From assembly GCA_977017575.1 (NCBI GenBank), contig CDRNVI010000029.1, positions 372,001 through 436,000 on the forward strand: a DNA stretch of 64,000 bases, in the 5' to 3' direction. Below are positions 19,284 to 30,117 of the stretch, in pieces. Source of the DNA: Paramoeba atlantica (Eukaryota > Discosea). Positions within the stretch are counted from its first letter, which is position 1. Every line of letters begins with the position of its first letter. The notes beneath the pieces are model-generated. The model was not told the DNA's origin, ran no database searches, and saw only the letters and a program-made list of their open reading frames with translations. The translations under genes and the position numbers were made by a program.

Positions 19284-19900
19284 TTACCACTTTTTTACCT
19301 TTTCGCCACCTAGTTCGACGCAGGCCTTCAGTCTACGATCGAAACTTAAGATGGTATCATTTATCATCTCAGTCGGTAAAGAACTCCATGTGTTTAGAAT
19401 ACACCTTTGCAGTTCGGAAACTGTAGATGGTAGCTTTTCATTTACGTCTTGTTGTACCATTGACCATATGTTTTCAATGGGAGAAAGATCGGGAGAATTT
19501 GGGGGCCAATTTTTTAGTAGATTAATTTTTCGTTTGTTCAGGTAATTTATGGTGGCCTTGGCCGTATGAGCGGTGGCACCATCTTGTTGAAATATTCTTT
19601 TGCGGGGGAAATAAACATGTTTTAGTGTGTCTATGTATGTTTCGTGGATAATAGAGGTCCTGCTGGATAAAAATTTTAAGCATCTCCAGTTAATTCCTAT
19701 AGCACCCCACACCTGACACTTAGGCGCCCAGCGCACCTTTAGTCTCTTTGCAGGGGTCTCTCCTTTTTTTACCCACATTTTCATTCGATTATCGTTTGTA
19801 TCAAACACCTTCTCATCTGAGAATATCAATTTCGATGTGTCCTCTTTGTAATTTAAAGAAAACTGTACGCGTTTTTCTTTTTGTACAGCCATACCCTGGT
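19284..19900 (-). pseudogene. Tc1-type transposase, catalytic half
   Basis: About 205 codons of the DDE domain: LIFSDEKVF (first Asp), IFQQDGATAHT (second Asp) and NSPDLSPIENIW (third acidic residue), with about 35 residues between the second and third. All three catalytic residues are present. The N-terminal end is cut by the hAT insertion at 19892; the DNA-binding half lies on the far side of that insertion. Confidence 0.85.
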
Positions 19901-20133
19901 GGGTAATAGGTGGTAATTTACCACCTATTACCACCTATTACCACATTTTACTGGCTACTCCAGCATAGAAAAATATTCCCTATGAATTCGATACATAGTT
20001 CAAGAAATGTCTTTAAACAACAATGCATATGCTATGCGACGTAATTACTGGTCTGTTCTACACGCTATGACATTTTCTTTGTTCTTTAGACTGCTGTTTA
20101 ACATTATTTTATTCCTCCGAGAAATTCTAATTG

Positions 20134-22814
20134 ATGAGAGGACGACCGCCCGTCGCAAACATACCAGTACGCATTCCGAGGCCTCCCCATCGGCCATCCG
20201 CAATCCCTCATAACCAAATTAATAAAATTTCTTCCACCTCGCAAGGGAATGGACCCCCTTCTATGTACTCTCCTGGCAGCCGGAACTCCCACGATGACAC
20301 CCTATCTCAACATACCAGTCATACCCCGGAGCCTGTACAAGATACGGTCGATGGCACAGTTTGTCGGAGCTCTCGGAGCAAAACAGATCAGCTGAATTCT
20401 GCAGATTTACCGCCGAAGAAAAGCAGAACTCGGTCAAAATCCAAAGAACTTTCCGATGCAGTTGCTCAACGCATTGTAGAAGGGTCAGCTAGCTCAGCCT
20501 CTCAATTCTCCAGGAATCCCCGCTGAACACTGCACTTAAGAAGAAGGACCGGCGTTCAGGAAACGTGGAGGATCCGCTGAAGTATGGAGACCTATCCAAC
20601 TTTTTCTACTATGAGTTATGCTCTTTCAAGCCAAACGGGAGTTTTCCTTCAAAGCTGTGCATTAAGGAAATGGAGCATAGACAAGGGTCGGCATCCTTCT
20701 TGAAAGACTCCGCAAATCAAAGACGACATGCGGTGTGTCGCTCGTGTGGCATTACCCTTCACAGTAGGTGTAAGCAAACATACTACACCCACAAAAATGA
20801 ATCTTGCAAAACACTGAAGAAACAACGAAAAGGAGGCGCCCATGAATCGCCAAAAACGAACCTCACGGCTCAAACTTTTCTTTCGAAAGCATTGCCGTGC
20901 CTCGGAGCACAGGCAAATTTATCGACCGAGGGCCTTCTCAAGTTCGTAAGTGCATACGAAGGAGCACGCCCTGACATTTCCCCGGACCAAAATATTTCGA
21001 AGCTACCGTGCGCCAAAAAATTCCACCTCTCCGAGAAAGGCTTGACTACCGAAATATGGGAGCTAGTCCACAAGACGGTTTCTGAAAGCGCCTTCTTTGG
21101 TATAGCTGTGGACGGAGGGATCGACAACGTGAAGCATCAAAACATATTAGTCAGTGTTTTGTACGCAGGAGCCAATTCGTTTGTTCTGCCTCCAATCTAT
21201 CACAAACGTTTCAAAGCGTTTAATGGGATTGAGATGGCGAAATCTATCGTTAGTATGCTTCGCAGCGGCCTAGGTGACGGAGTTCAAAAGCTTCGTTACT
21301 TCATGGTCGATGGGTGCGGCGTGAATCACGTTGCACGACAGGCCACGGAGCGTGAACTTCGTGATATTTATGATCGAATATCTCCTGTCGGGACTGAGGA
21401 TGTCACAAACGTGTGTAATGGGATTCGCATGGCTGTACCGTGCGTGAAAGAAGTATCGTACTTCGGACACATTCTCAACCTAATTGCCAGAGATACTATG
21501 GTACCGTATCAATCATTACCCGTTATGTGTCTCAGAGATGCATTTGCGCATATTTTCTGGTCAGGAGGAAAACCGAGTGCAAAGAAAGGTAAGTATATGG
21601 GACGTGCGATCGAAGAAATCTTGTGTTCCGTGGATGAAGAAACCCGTGATGCTGTGCAACTGTTCTCTCAATGGTACCAAATTCTGGGGGATACCAATGT
21701 GCCCGATGAATTCCGTTCATCTCATGTCAATGATCTTTGCAGCGCTCTTGAAATTATTAAAAATGTATGTGTAGAGCCTGTGCAGTCTCTTCTTGTGACG
21801 TTACGCGGGAATGGTACCTTTGAGGAAAAGCACTTTGAACTAGTAGAAAAAGGCCCGTTGATCATGGAAGCTGTGGAACGCACGAAGCGAATAAATAAAT
21901 TACCTGCCCCTAAATTGGGTGGAGCTACCAGATGGTGTACCGGCCGCTTCGAAAGTTTGCAGTACATTGCAGAAAATCTCCCAACCATTACTCGGTTTGT
22001 ATATGATGAAGTTACTTCGGGAAATGCGTCGGATTCTATCAAGAAATGTGCGGAAATTATAAAAGAAAGCGACCCCCAAGATTTGATGGGACAAGCACGC
22101 GAAATATTAAAACAGTTAGATGTTGTCCACAAGTCGTTGAAACAGTTGTCAGATATGCCTAATGAGCCCATGGCGTTGGTCCCGTATCCAATTTTACAGC
22201 GATTGAAGTCTGAAAGTGAGAAAGAAACTGCTAATCCTGAGTTAATAAATTCCCTACAGAAGCATAAACAGCGACTTGAAAATAAAGCATACATGTATTA
22301 TTGGTGCGCAGTAATGAGTTTTTCTCCATTGCACATTTTTTTGAGAAGGAAGCATCCGACAGCACAATACCCCGTCATTAGCGTTGATGTGGCAAACGAC
22401 GTTTTTCAGAGTGGAGAACCTCTTTTTCATATTTCAGAAGACGAGTGGAACTCTTATATTAAATGTAAGAACTTTGATTGGCAACCCTCCGTGCACACCT
22501 CCGTATGGAAATGGTGGGAAGATGTCGGAAAAGAAAACTTTCCATCTATATACCAAGCCGCTCGTCACTACTTGTGGGTGCCGCCAATCGTCACAGCATG
22601 TGATTCCCTGCTTTCCATTATGGGATGGAAGTATAACCCGCGTCAAGCCTCCCTTGATAGCGACGTAATCGCCACTCAAATGTTTCTTCGAGGTAATCTA
22701 AATAAATTGACTTATCTTTGTAAAGCTCCAGCCGATACACAGACAAGTGAAGACGGATACAAAAGCGAAGGGAAAGATGAAACAGAATCTAGCGAATCGG
22801 AGCACGACATATAG
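20134..22814 (+). pseudogene. hAT-type transposase with N-terminal frameshift
   Basis: The main frame (about 20493-22814) encodes roughly 770 residues. A BED-like finger is visible at HAVCRSCGITLHSRCKQTYY then HKNESC. The catalytic region has FFGIAVDGGIDNVKHQNILV, YFMVDGCGVNHVARQ, FGHILNLIA and GATRWCTGR. The C-terminus has the hAT dimerisation motif, YLWVPPIVTACDSLLSIMGW followed by ...QASLDSDVIATQMFLRGNL. A proline/serine-rich N-terminal segment (ATG 20134 to stop 20526) is in a different frame and joins the main frame between 20493 and 20526, implying one frameshift. The long open main frame suggests the insertion is fairly recent. Confidence 0.75.
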
Positions 22815-23665
22815 TTTGAATTACATTTTCTTTATAAATTATATCCTAAAAAATACCTGAATTCTGCAGCACGTGATCTAACCACGTTTAGTTTCTCATT
22901 ATGCTTGTATTTTTCAAGATTAGTTATATTGAAGCATACAGTATAGTTATAAAAAGGTAGTTATATGGAATACAATTGGGGGGTAGGCTTCCGGTGGGCC
23001 TAGGGGGTGTACACCAAAAAAAATACAATCAGTTATATTGAACAACAAACAGTATGTAGCTGCAAAATATAGTTGAGGTCTTCCATATTGGTCGTCAAGG
23101 GGAAGCATGTGCGCAACAAATTTTACACAAAAGTTTACAATGGTATACTCATTTTGTTTTGGGGTTTTTTCCATGATTTGTGTTATGCTTCTAGGAAGCA
23201 TGAGAGCTATACTTTTTCCCCGCACTAACACTTAATTTGAATTTTGTAACGCGCGCTACTTTTCATATTATTCATACACGCCATTGAGGCTATATTTTTA
23301 AACACATCATTAATCGTAATGCTTTTAAATTAATTTAGAAACTTTCCCTACTTTTCTAAACATGTAGGTATTCATGTACATGAATTTGATTACCTCCCGG
23401 ACTCATTTTTCTTGTAACTAGGATCTTCCTCCACGTAAATACTCTGCTCCGTGGTAAACTCTCGCGTTTCTTCGCGATGATGTCCTGTTCGACACGCGAT
23501 TCTACGCGATGGCGTCCGATAACCCCAGACGATCTGTTACCCACACGTTACGTCCACGATTGTGCGTCAAATCTCAGGTAGCTTTTGAATGTGGTAATTG
23601 GGTAATTGAAATGTGGTAATTACCACCTATTACCACACATGTGGTAAATTACCGCATTACCACAT
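22815..23665. other. 3' non-coding part of the hAT element
   Basis: AT-rich sequence between the transposase stop and the right terminal repeats. I see no gene. The subterminal GTGGTAAT/ATTACCAC repeats cluster at 23590-23665. Confidence 0.5.
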
Positions 23666-23679
23666 CCAGGGTACACCAC

Positions 23680-24108
23680 ATACAGGGCTCACCGCTGTAA
23701 CAGCGGTGAGCCCTTGTGAAATTGGGCGTGGCCTATATTGATGCCCTGCTTGCCTCAAATCTCGACGAACAGTTCGAGGGCTTGCAGTAACACCCTTTCT
23801 GCACAAAACAACAGAAATACGCTTTGAACTGTTGTACTTTGGCACCCCTGCCGCATCTTTCTTAGAAATAATGGTTTCAATCCTTTTTTTACGAGACTTT
23901 ATTTTTTTTTCTGTGGGGATTTCTTTAGGCTTTTTTTCGTCTCAATTTTGGGGTGATCACGGAGGTATTTTCGAATGTATTTCACGCTTACATTCAATTC
24001 ACGTACTATTCGTTTCTTTGGGATGCCATCTTGAAACCTTAAAAGCATGAGTTCTTTCCCCAGGGGGCTGAGGCCACCTTTCGGAGGCCTGCGGAATGAT
24101 TTTTTCAT
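23680..24108 (-). pseudogene. Tc1-type transposase, DNA-binding half
   Basis: Two minus-strand frames carry the N-terminal part: one begins at 24108 with PLGKELMLLRFQDGIPKKRI then VRELNVS (first helix-turn-helix) and ends in a Lys-rich run; the other (to about 23700) has SPRTVRRDLRQAGHQYRPRP, the second helix-turn-helix and linker. A frameshift lies between them. A perfect inverted repeat, GGGCTCACCGCTG with CAGCGGTGAGCCC, sits at about 23683-23715 beside the hAT junction. Confidence 0.7.
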
Positions 24109-24286
24109 AAATCGACCCTAATGTTAAAGTGATAAAATATTTTTTTATTTTTTTATTTTTCATGAGCTAAAAACAGCGGGAACGTACAGATCTCAAAATT
24201 TTAAACGAAAACATGGTATGATAACCCTACCATACCCCCTCATGCAAAAAATAAGTGGGGGTGCCTTATTGGTGGCCAGGGGTTTA

Positions 24287-24667
24287 TAATATATTTCAAG
24301 CCTATGTACATGTACTTAATTATGAAAAACAGAGCTTTGAAAACTTTTTCATTCTGATCTTGTACTTCAGAGATTTTTTCATGGGAATGTTTATTTTTAG
24401 AACGTCAGGCGATGAAGTTGACGTACTTGGGTCTTGCTTTCAAAACAACGATTGCGATTTACTACGCAACTCATGCAGCCATTTAATTGCTAATAAGGTA
24501 TTTCGAAAAAAAATCGTTGAACACGTAAATAGAAAATGTACATGATTGAGAAAAAGTATGTTTGCTCTTCAGAAATCACCTGTATTTCATACGTGATATA
24601 TAGAATGCGTGAATACTTCGTGTGCGAATAAACAATGGGATCAAATTAGTTCATATAAGTCCTTTTG
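24287..24667. other. intergenic region, nothing recognised
   Basis: Follows the right end of the Tc1 element. AT-rich, no gene or repeat supported. Confidence 0.4.
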
Positions 24668-25216
24668 ATGAATCATACAAGGCCCCTTAAGGGCACAGTC
24701 GAGGACTCCGAGCAGAATCGTTCAGTCCAAATACAAAAAGCGCACCAAGCTTTCACGAAACACGCACGTATGCGTCGGAAAAAAGACGTCTGGTGTTCAA
24801 GATTTGAAACCTTGTTTGAAGGCCCTCTCCTTGATGACGATATTCTACCGTCCTCTCAAGGCTCATCTCAACACACTCCACATCTGTCTTCAGGCGTTCA
24901 ATCGTCTTCTGCCCCCAGCGATACTTCACCACAGCACATTAGTGCAGATCAAACTAATTCAAGCCCACCGATTCATTTTGTTTCTCAATCGCCAGCTCGA
25001 AGGCTAGAATTTAGCCAAGTGGCAGAGGCGCGGACGATAGAGGACCGAGACGCTATCTTAGATGAGTACAGAAATTTACCCATTGAACTTTTACTTCAGA
25101 TAGAGCGCGATGCAAATGAGGAAGCAGCTAATGAACTGCACACAGAAATGCAGATGGCGGAAGCGCTTGCCCACGAAGAGCAATATAGGCGTTATTTTTT
25201 GTCTCGTGGTACGTAA
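24668..25216 (+). CDS. unknown protein, Ser-rich middle and acidic helical C-terminus
   Basis: 182 residues from ATG 24668. Residues 20-50 are basic (IQKAHQAFTKHARMRRKKDV then WCSRFETL). The middle (about 60-115) is low-complexity Ser/Gln/Pro/His. The end (about 120-180) is a charged helix rich in Glu and Ala (EARTIEDRDAILDEYRNLPI, then IERDANEEAANELHTEMQMA). No known domain is recognised. It lies between two transposons, but its composition resembles the host genes, it has no inverted repeats of its own, and it keeps the + direction of the cluster, so I treat it as a host gene. A nuclear or RNA-associated role would be a guess. Confidence 0.5.
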   Translation: MNHTRPLKGTVEDSEQNRSVQIQKAHQAFTKHARMRRKKDVWCSRFETLFEGPLLDDDILPSSQGSSQHTPHLSSGVQSSSAPSDTSPQHISADQTNSSPPIHFVSQSPARRLEFSQVAEARTIEDRDAILDEYRNLPIELLLQIERDANEEAANELHTEMQMAEALAHEEQYRRYFLSRGT

Positions 25217-25316
25217 GTAAAGAAGGAATAAAATTTTTGCACCGTCTTTACTTTCATCCGTTTAAGGTATTGAAATCTAATGTTTTGTAATTGTGGAGAA
25301 TGATAGTGACCATATA

Positions 25317-26826
25317 CAGGGGTGTAAATTTGGATGTGGGGGGGTCTAAAATTCGTAAAACTTGGCCAATTGTGGAAAATAATAGCGCATTCGAGAGCTC
25401 TCGAACAGGGCTCATGAACGCAACATGGCCGCGATAGGCACAAGGGGGTATTGCCCCCTCGACAAAGGGCCCCCAAATGCGATTTGCAACTTTCTAAAGC
25501 ACGGGAAAAAATAGAAAAAAAATTAATAATTGCAGTTTCCGCCGTTCTTTTCAAGCACAATACGGCATCGCTTACGAAAGCTCTTCATAGCGTTTTCAGA
25601 GGCTATAGAATGTGTCGTTTGAAGATCTTGAAACGCTGCTTCGATCGCAATGATTAAATCTGTACGATTTCTAGGGGCCAAACTATTTTTGAAATTGTCC
25701 ATTATGGACCATAAATTTTCAACGGGCATGAGATCAGGTGATTTTGCTGGCCAAGGAAGAACAGTAATTCCTTTCTCTTGAAAGCTTGTCCTGGCCAGAT
25801 TGTGCACCGTACAGTTATCCATTGCAATAACGCTAGAACGGTGCCGCTTAAGGTAAGAAATTAACCCTCCACGCTTCTTCATGGCTTCATCAAAAATAGC
25901 CCCCGTCACTGTACCTCGGTTTACTTGAGAACGAACAGAAGGAAAAACGTGAAGGTGAAACCCATGCTTAAGGCTCGCTGCCATCCAAACCATAACACCA
26001 TTCCCCCCATGCCATGCATCCAATTCACCTTGCTGCTCCTTGGGAGCGTCAGTTTTGCGGCAGAGGTACGTGATGTGCTCCCCATTCTTCCCACAGGTAA
26101 TTTTTTTTCATCCATCCAAATGATATTGGACAGTTCCGCGTCACTCCACGTTAGCATTTCTTCACAGAAACGTACTCGTTTCTCTTTATGCACTGAGGTA
26201 AGTGCAGGGGATTTCCGGACTGTGCGCAAGACGATGCCATGTGATTTCATGTGGGTCGTCAAAGTTTGACGAGAGCAAGTGAACCCAAGATTTTCCATTA
26301 ACCGATGGAGCTCACTCCAGCTCCTGATGCCATAGGGTTGATCTCGAACACCCTCGTCTATCGCTTTCAACGTAGTTCAGGTGTCACAGCGATGTTCGTT
26401 GGGGCGTGTTTCTGGTTCTTGGAGTCTACTTCTCCAGTATCACGATAGCGCTCCACCCAGCGCTTCACAGTAGCTTCATGAACTTGAAAATTGCGCGCGG
26501 TTAGGGAAAAATACTGTGTTGCTTCGTAATATGTGCCCAGGCGAGGAATAAGCACTTTCGGAGTGCTTATGTTCCGGAGATCGTCCACAATCCCGTCGTT
26601 GTGGCATGAATAAGGGCAAAAAACAGAAAAATTGTGAAAATTGCAGGATTTCGTCTTCCAAAAAACTATGTTTTTTTATGTGCATCCGAAAATCTAATTA
26701 ACACGGATACGGTATATGCACGTTCATGAGCCCTGTTCGAGATCTCTCGAATGCGCTATTATTTTCCAAAAATGGCCAAATTTTACGAATTTTGGACCCA
26801 CCCCACATCCAAATTTACACCCCTGT
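25317..26826 (-). mobile_element. Tc1/mariner transposon with ~100-bp inverted repeats, broken
   Basis: The element is bounded by TA (25315-25316 and 26827-26828). Its left end, CAGGGGTGTAAATTTGGATG, and the following ~85 bases are repeated in inverted orientation up to 26826, including the segment around CATTCGAGAGCTCTCGAACA. The transposase is on the minus strand, with its N-terminal, middle and catalytic portions in different frames (26588-26367, 26370-25921, 26023-25523), implying at least two frameshifts. The catalytic residues are present: IIWMDEKK, VIAMDNCTVHN and KSPDLMPVENLW. It is the same family as the truncated copy at 708-1640. Confidence 0.88.
25523..26588 (-). pseudogene. Tc1/mariner transposase in three frames
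   Basis: N-terminal helix-turn-helix with FQVHEATVKRWVERYRDTGE (26588-26367), the second helix-turn-helix and linker IRSWSELHRLMENLGFTCSR (26370-25921), then the DDE domain (26023-25523). The segments overlap in position but not in frame. The DDE residues are intact in this copy, unlike the one at 926-1540. Confidence 0.82.
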
Positions 26827-26828
26827 AG

Positions 26829-27635
26829 TTACTATACTAAGTTAGTTATATCAAAGAATGTTTTTTTTCCCTTGTAGGTAAGCATCTTGTTATTTTTATG
26901 TCTCAGAGAGGGTGAAGAAACCCAATGATTGGGTTTCAGACAGTGATTGGCAATCACTGTCACCCCCCCTTTTATAGTTCCTCCGGTTTCGGTACTTTTT
27001 TAGAAGCAACCTTTCGGAAGTAAAGGTTATAAAGGGGGCCGAAAGTTTGAATACCGGAAAGAAAGCTTTTTGAAAAAGGGACAACAAAACACGCCGTATT
27101 TATCGCTAGGTTATTGTGCACTGTTACTCGAGTGACACACATTCAACTTGTCCTGCATCGTGAGATTCTTTCTTCTCTGAGGTGCACCGACGGACACTGG
27201 CTCGGGTCTTAAAACTGTTAGTTCGTGGGGGGGGGCGAACGCGAGGAAAAGGGGGACGAAGCTTAACCCACTGTGTGACTAATGGCATGTTAAAGAGTAT
27301 CGCAGATAAATTTGCTGTATATCTAGAAATATCTCCATACACCTCCAAATTTTTATGCGGAAACATGTAGAAAAATATTCAAAAAAAGCGCTGCTTCGCA
27401 GTGCGTGTTTTCTTAGGTGGAAGTAAAGTTTATAAGCTTTCTACTTTAGTAAAGGCGGGGGCTAAATTTTCGTTTGGATGAAAACGGAAGTACATGTATA
27501 AAGAGGGGTTCCCCACCTGAAGTACAAAGGAGGGTGACAGTAATTAAATTCACTCAGATATTGTGTTCCTCCAACTTTTTACATTTACGTACACCGGTAT
27601 ATTGTTTAAGATTTTTTTGTACGCTCACTCTGACC
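26829..27635. other. intergenic region with two adjacent hairpins
   Basis: No gene seen. GAAACCCAA / TTGGGTTTC (26917-26937, 3-base loop) is followed one base later by GACAGTGATT / AATCACTGTC (26939-26961, 3-base loop), then a C-run. Downstream, CCCCTTTTATA-like and TATAAAGGGGG segments (26965-27035) could also pair. At 27220-27245 there is a G-rich stretch. These may be debris of another element or a structured RNA. Confidence 0.4.
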
Positions 27636-27953
27636 ATGACTACCTTTCCGGCAAACGACGGAAATATTGAAGCATTCAGCTGCAAAGCATGTAGAATAGA
27701 ATTTAGGAACTTCCAGTCTCTTGAAATACATAAACTATCAAACTCTCATTTAAGAACTATGGGCGAGTCTACAAGCGTTTCACACTCGACATTGAAGGAT
27801 TTTCGAGAAACGATAGATAATCTTTCACGCGACAGAACAACAAGTCGTTCTAATGATGTAAGATCCGAACTTGTAGGTAGCAACTCCGGTGCTCAAATCT
27901 TTAACCAAACTGAACAAATGAAAGATTCTATGGGCTTTACTTCTTTTAGGTAG
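27636..27953 (+). CDS. small C2H2 zinc-finger protein
   Basis: 105 residues from ATG 27636; upstream in-frame codons exist but without sense of conservation, and a T-run plus AG lies nearby (27608-27620). A single finger sits near residues 13-38: FSCKACRIEFRNFQSLEIHK with the second His five residues later (C-x2-C-x12-H-x5-H). The longer H-x5-H spacing is that of the U1-like/matrin type of RNA-binding finger. The remainder is Ser/Thr/Asn/Arg-rich and probably disordered. In kinetoplastids such fingers are found in spliceosomal and RNA-editing proteins; which of these applies cannot be told. Confidence 0.55.
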   Translation: MTTFPANDGNIEAFSCKACRIEFRNFQSLEIHKLSNSHLRTMGESTSVSHSTLKDFRETIDNLSRDRTTSRSNDVRSELVGSNSGAQIFNQTEQMKDSMGFTSFR

Positions 27954-28114
27954 TATGGTGTGACTTATCTACGTAGGGTTGTATCTTTCAAGGATGCCAC
28001 TGACTGTAGGCGTGCGTAAGCCTCTGTTGTTGGATCTTCAAGTGTTATTAATGTATGGTCCTAAGTTTGTTTTATTTTTTTTCTATTTGGTTCCCTATTT
28101 TGAAAACGAGATAC

Positions 28115-29791
28115 ATGGTGCATCGTCGTCCGTACGATCCTTCAAAATTGAACGAGCATGTTTCTATACCTTGCATAGTGGTAACGACGGTAGATGTTGC
28201 GCCAGTCCTGAAGTTGCTCCTGGGGTATATGTATAAAAAGTGTGGCGTTAAGCAAGTTCAAGAAATTGAATTGTGCGGATGTACAGGGAAATGTGAAGAT
28301 CATGATGTTGTGAAGTTAACATCCTTTCGGGCTATCCTCTTGAAAGAAAACGCAGATGTATCACTAATCAGGTCTATTTTGATGCCAGCTCTTAATATTG
28401 AAGTAAATGCGGCACCTCGTGCATGTTTATCGTGTATGCTTAGAACAGGAAGTTTAAAAGCTGGAATGCTTGGTACTCTTAGCCTACGCCTTAGTGTTCA
28501 TAACTATAAATATAAGGAAGCATTGTGCCTTTTGCTCGGGCAAGAGGGGTGTGTTCGAAACTGTATTCCGAGTAGTTTTGAACAGGTTGGCCACATAGCG
28601 CATTTTAACTTGACGCCAGAGGATGAACCGTGCAAAAATATTATTGGTGGACTTTTACTTGATACACATCCTACAGTATCTTTAGTGGTGAATAAACTTG
28701 ATTCCATTGATACGAAGTATCGTGAATTTAAAATGGAAGTTCTGGCCATGCGACGCAACGTCCTGTTCTCGCTTAATGTGGAACGGTTGGCTTTAAAAGC
28801 AGGCACCACGAAGAAGTTAAAAAGGGAACATGAAAATATTCATGAAGAAAAAATCACGCGGGATACTCAAAACCTTTTATCTGAAGGAGTGGAAAAGTCA
28901 ATCATATACCCTGCAGACACACCGCTTCCGTCGGATATATTTATTGTGTCGATCAAACAAAATCAATGTATTTTTCGTTTTCCGTACAACAAGGTGTATT
29001 GGAACACGCGACTTGACACTGAACATCGTCGGATGATCAATAGTATAAAACAGGAAGACACCGTGATTGACGTCTTTGCTGGGGTAGGCCCTTTTTCCTT
29101 GCCCTTGGCCAGGCAGAGATTTCAAAATATACTTTCCGAAAAGAAAAAGAAATTTCTGACAGAACATCCAAAGATAAAGCTTTTAGGCTGTGTGCATGCA
29201 AATGATTTAAATCCTCATTGCTATAGCGCATTGATTCAGAATGCGAAGGAGAATCGAATTAGAATTGCTAGTGAAGGCGGGGTAGAGGACAACAATGTTG
29301 ATAATTCATCTTCAAATTCGAACGGAAGAAAAATGCAGAGCATGCTGGGGGAAGAGGTACTTCAGATGCACTCGGCTTCTGATGATATTCTTTTTATCTC
29401 CAATAGAGAGGGTGCAGAGTTTGTAAAGCATTGGTTGGTTACTTTAAACGAAAAAAGAAGCGACGAAAAACATTCCTTTGGATTGATTCATTTCATACTC
29501 AATCTACCGGGAAGTGCAATGGAAATGGTGGTTCCGCTTTTTCAGGAATATTTGTTTAAGCCATGTGTAGAAAAGGTTGTAGTGCATGTATACACCTTTC
29601 TAAAATCCTCGACCGCACCTCATAAAGACTCAGCGCACAAACTTCAACAGTATTTAGGATGTGTAAGTTCTGTACAAGATCTTATTATTAACACACATAT
29701 TGTTCGCGATGTGGGTCCAAGAAAAACAATGATGTGTATTTCGTTTTGTCTCACACAAAAGACTGCTGTGGAATACGAGGCACACAGTTAG
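28115..29791 (+). CDS. TRM5: tRNA (guanine-37-N1)-methyltransferase Trm5
   Basis: 558 residues from ATG 28115, chosen because a pyrimidine-rich stretch ending in AG at 28109-28110 lies five bases upstream; an earlier ATG at 28055 would add hydrophobic residues encoded by the tract itself. The N-terminal MVHRRPYDPSKLNEHVSIPC matches the start of Trm5 proteins. The SAM-binding motif VIDVFAGVGPFSLPLA lies near residue 318, followed by VHANDLNPHCYSALIQNAKE, the catalytic-region motif HFILNLPGSAMEM near 460, and the terminal VRDVGPRKTMMCISF. Trm5 methylates G37 next to the anticodon and prevents frameshifting; in T. brucei it acts in nucleus and mitochondrion. The insert between motif II and NLPGSA is longer than usual and Asn/Ser-rich. 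Confidence 0.9.
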   Translation: MVHRRPYDPSKLNEHVSIPCIVVTTVDVAPVLKLLLGYMYKKCGVKQVQEIELCGCTGKCEDHDVVKLTSFRAILLKENADVSLIRSILMPALNIEVNAAPRACLSCMLRTGSLKAGMLGTLSLRLSVHNYKYKEALCLLLGQEGCVRNCIPSSFEQVGHIAHFNLTPEDEPCKNIIGGLLLDTHPTVSLVVNKLDSIDTKYREFKMEVLAMRRNVLFSLNVERLALKAGTTKKLKREHENIHEEKITRDTQNLLSEGVEKSIIYPADTPLPSDIFIVSIKQNQCIFRFPYNKVYWNTRLDTEHRRMINSIKQEDTVIDVFAGVGPFSLPLARQRFQNILSEKKKKFLTEHPKIKLLGCVHANDLNPHCYSALIQNAKENRIRIASEGGVEDNNVDNSSSNSNGRKMQSMLGEEVLQMHSASDDILFISNREGAEFVKHWLVTLNEKRSDEKHSFGLIHFILNLPGSAMEMVVPLFQEYLFKPCVEKVVVHVYTFLKSSTAPHKDSAHKLQQYLGCVSSVQDLIINTHIVRDVGPRKTMMCISFCLTQKTAVEYEAHS

Positions 29792-29939
29792 GGGAGTACC
29801 TCAATGTGCATTTCCTGACTGACAAGTTTTTTCCTCACGTGTACGATATAGACAAACGCTATAAACAAAAGAGGTGCAGTGTACCGTTACCCCCCCCCCC
29901 CTTAGATATCGCGCATTCCGTCTCCGAAATGGACGGTTT

Positions 29940-29993
29940 GAGGATAAGTAACGTACTAGGATAAGTAGCATACTAGGATAAGTAGCGTACTAG
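29940..29993 (+). repeat. 19-bp subterminal tandem repeats of the pogo-like element
   Basis: Three copies of GGATAAGTA(A/G)C(G/A)TACTA with 19-bp spacing. The same unit is found near the right end (37101-37120 inverted, 37146-37165 direct). They are candidate transposase-binding sites. Confidence 0.6.
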
Positions 29994-30117
29994 AAGAAGT
30001 TCGAGTGACCTTTGTGCCAAAAGTTGCTTTTAGCATGATACAACCATTGTGTTCTTTTCGTCGGAGTTGCACGCTGTCCAAGTGAGGCATCAAAAACAAA
30101 GTTAAAAATTATGTGAT

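Larger units (their letters stand above)
19892..23673 (+). mobile_element. hAT-type DNA transposon nested in the Tc1 element
   Basis: Bases 19892-19899 read TACCCTGG and 23666-23673 read CCAGGGTA. Beyond these, both ends carry GGTAATTTACCAC motifs in inverted orientation, with further ATTACCACC repeats just inside (19906-19946 and 23590-23665). The flanking bases are similar but not a perfect 8-bp duplication. The insertion cuts the transposase gene of the surrounding Tc1. The transposase on the + strand (20134-22814) has hAT features. The 0.85 kb between its stop and the right end contains no other gene. Confidence 0.75.
19131..24284 (-). mobile_element. Tc1/mariner-type transposon split by a hAT insertion
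   Basis: The ends match in inverted orientation: 19131 onward reads AACCCCTGGCC ... AGGCACCCCC, and the reverse complement of the right end (to 24284) reads AACCCCTGGCC ... AGGCACCCCC. Both are bordered by TA (19129-19130 and 24285-24286), the standard target duplication. The transposase is on the minus strand: the N-terminal helix-turn-helix part is at about 24108-23680 in two frames, and the catalytic part at 19934-19284. In between sits a 3.8-kb hAT element. Removing that insertion leaves a Tc1 element of about 1.4 kb, a normal length. Confidence 0.85.
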
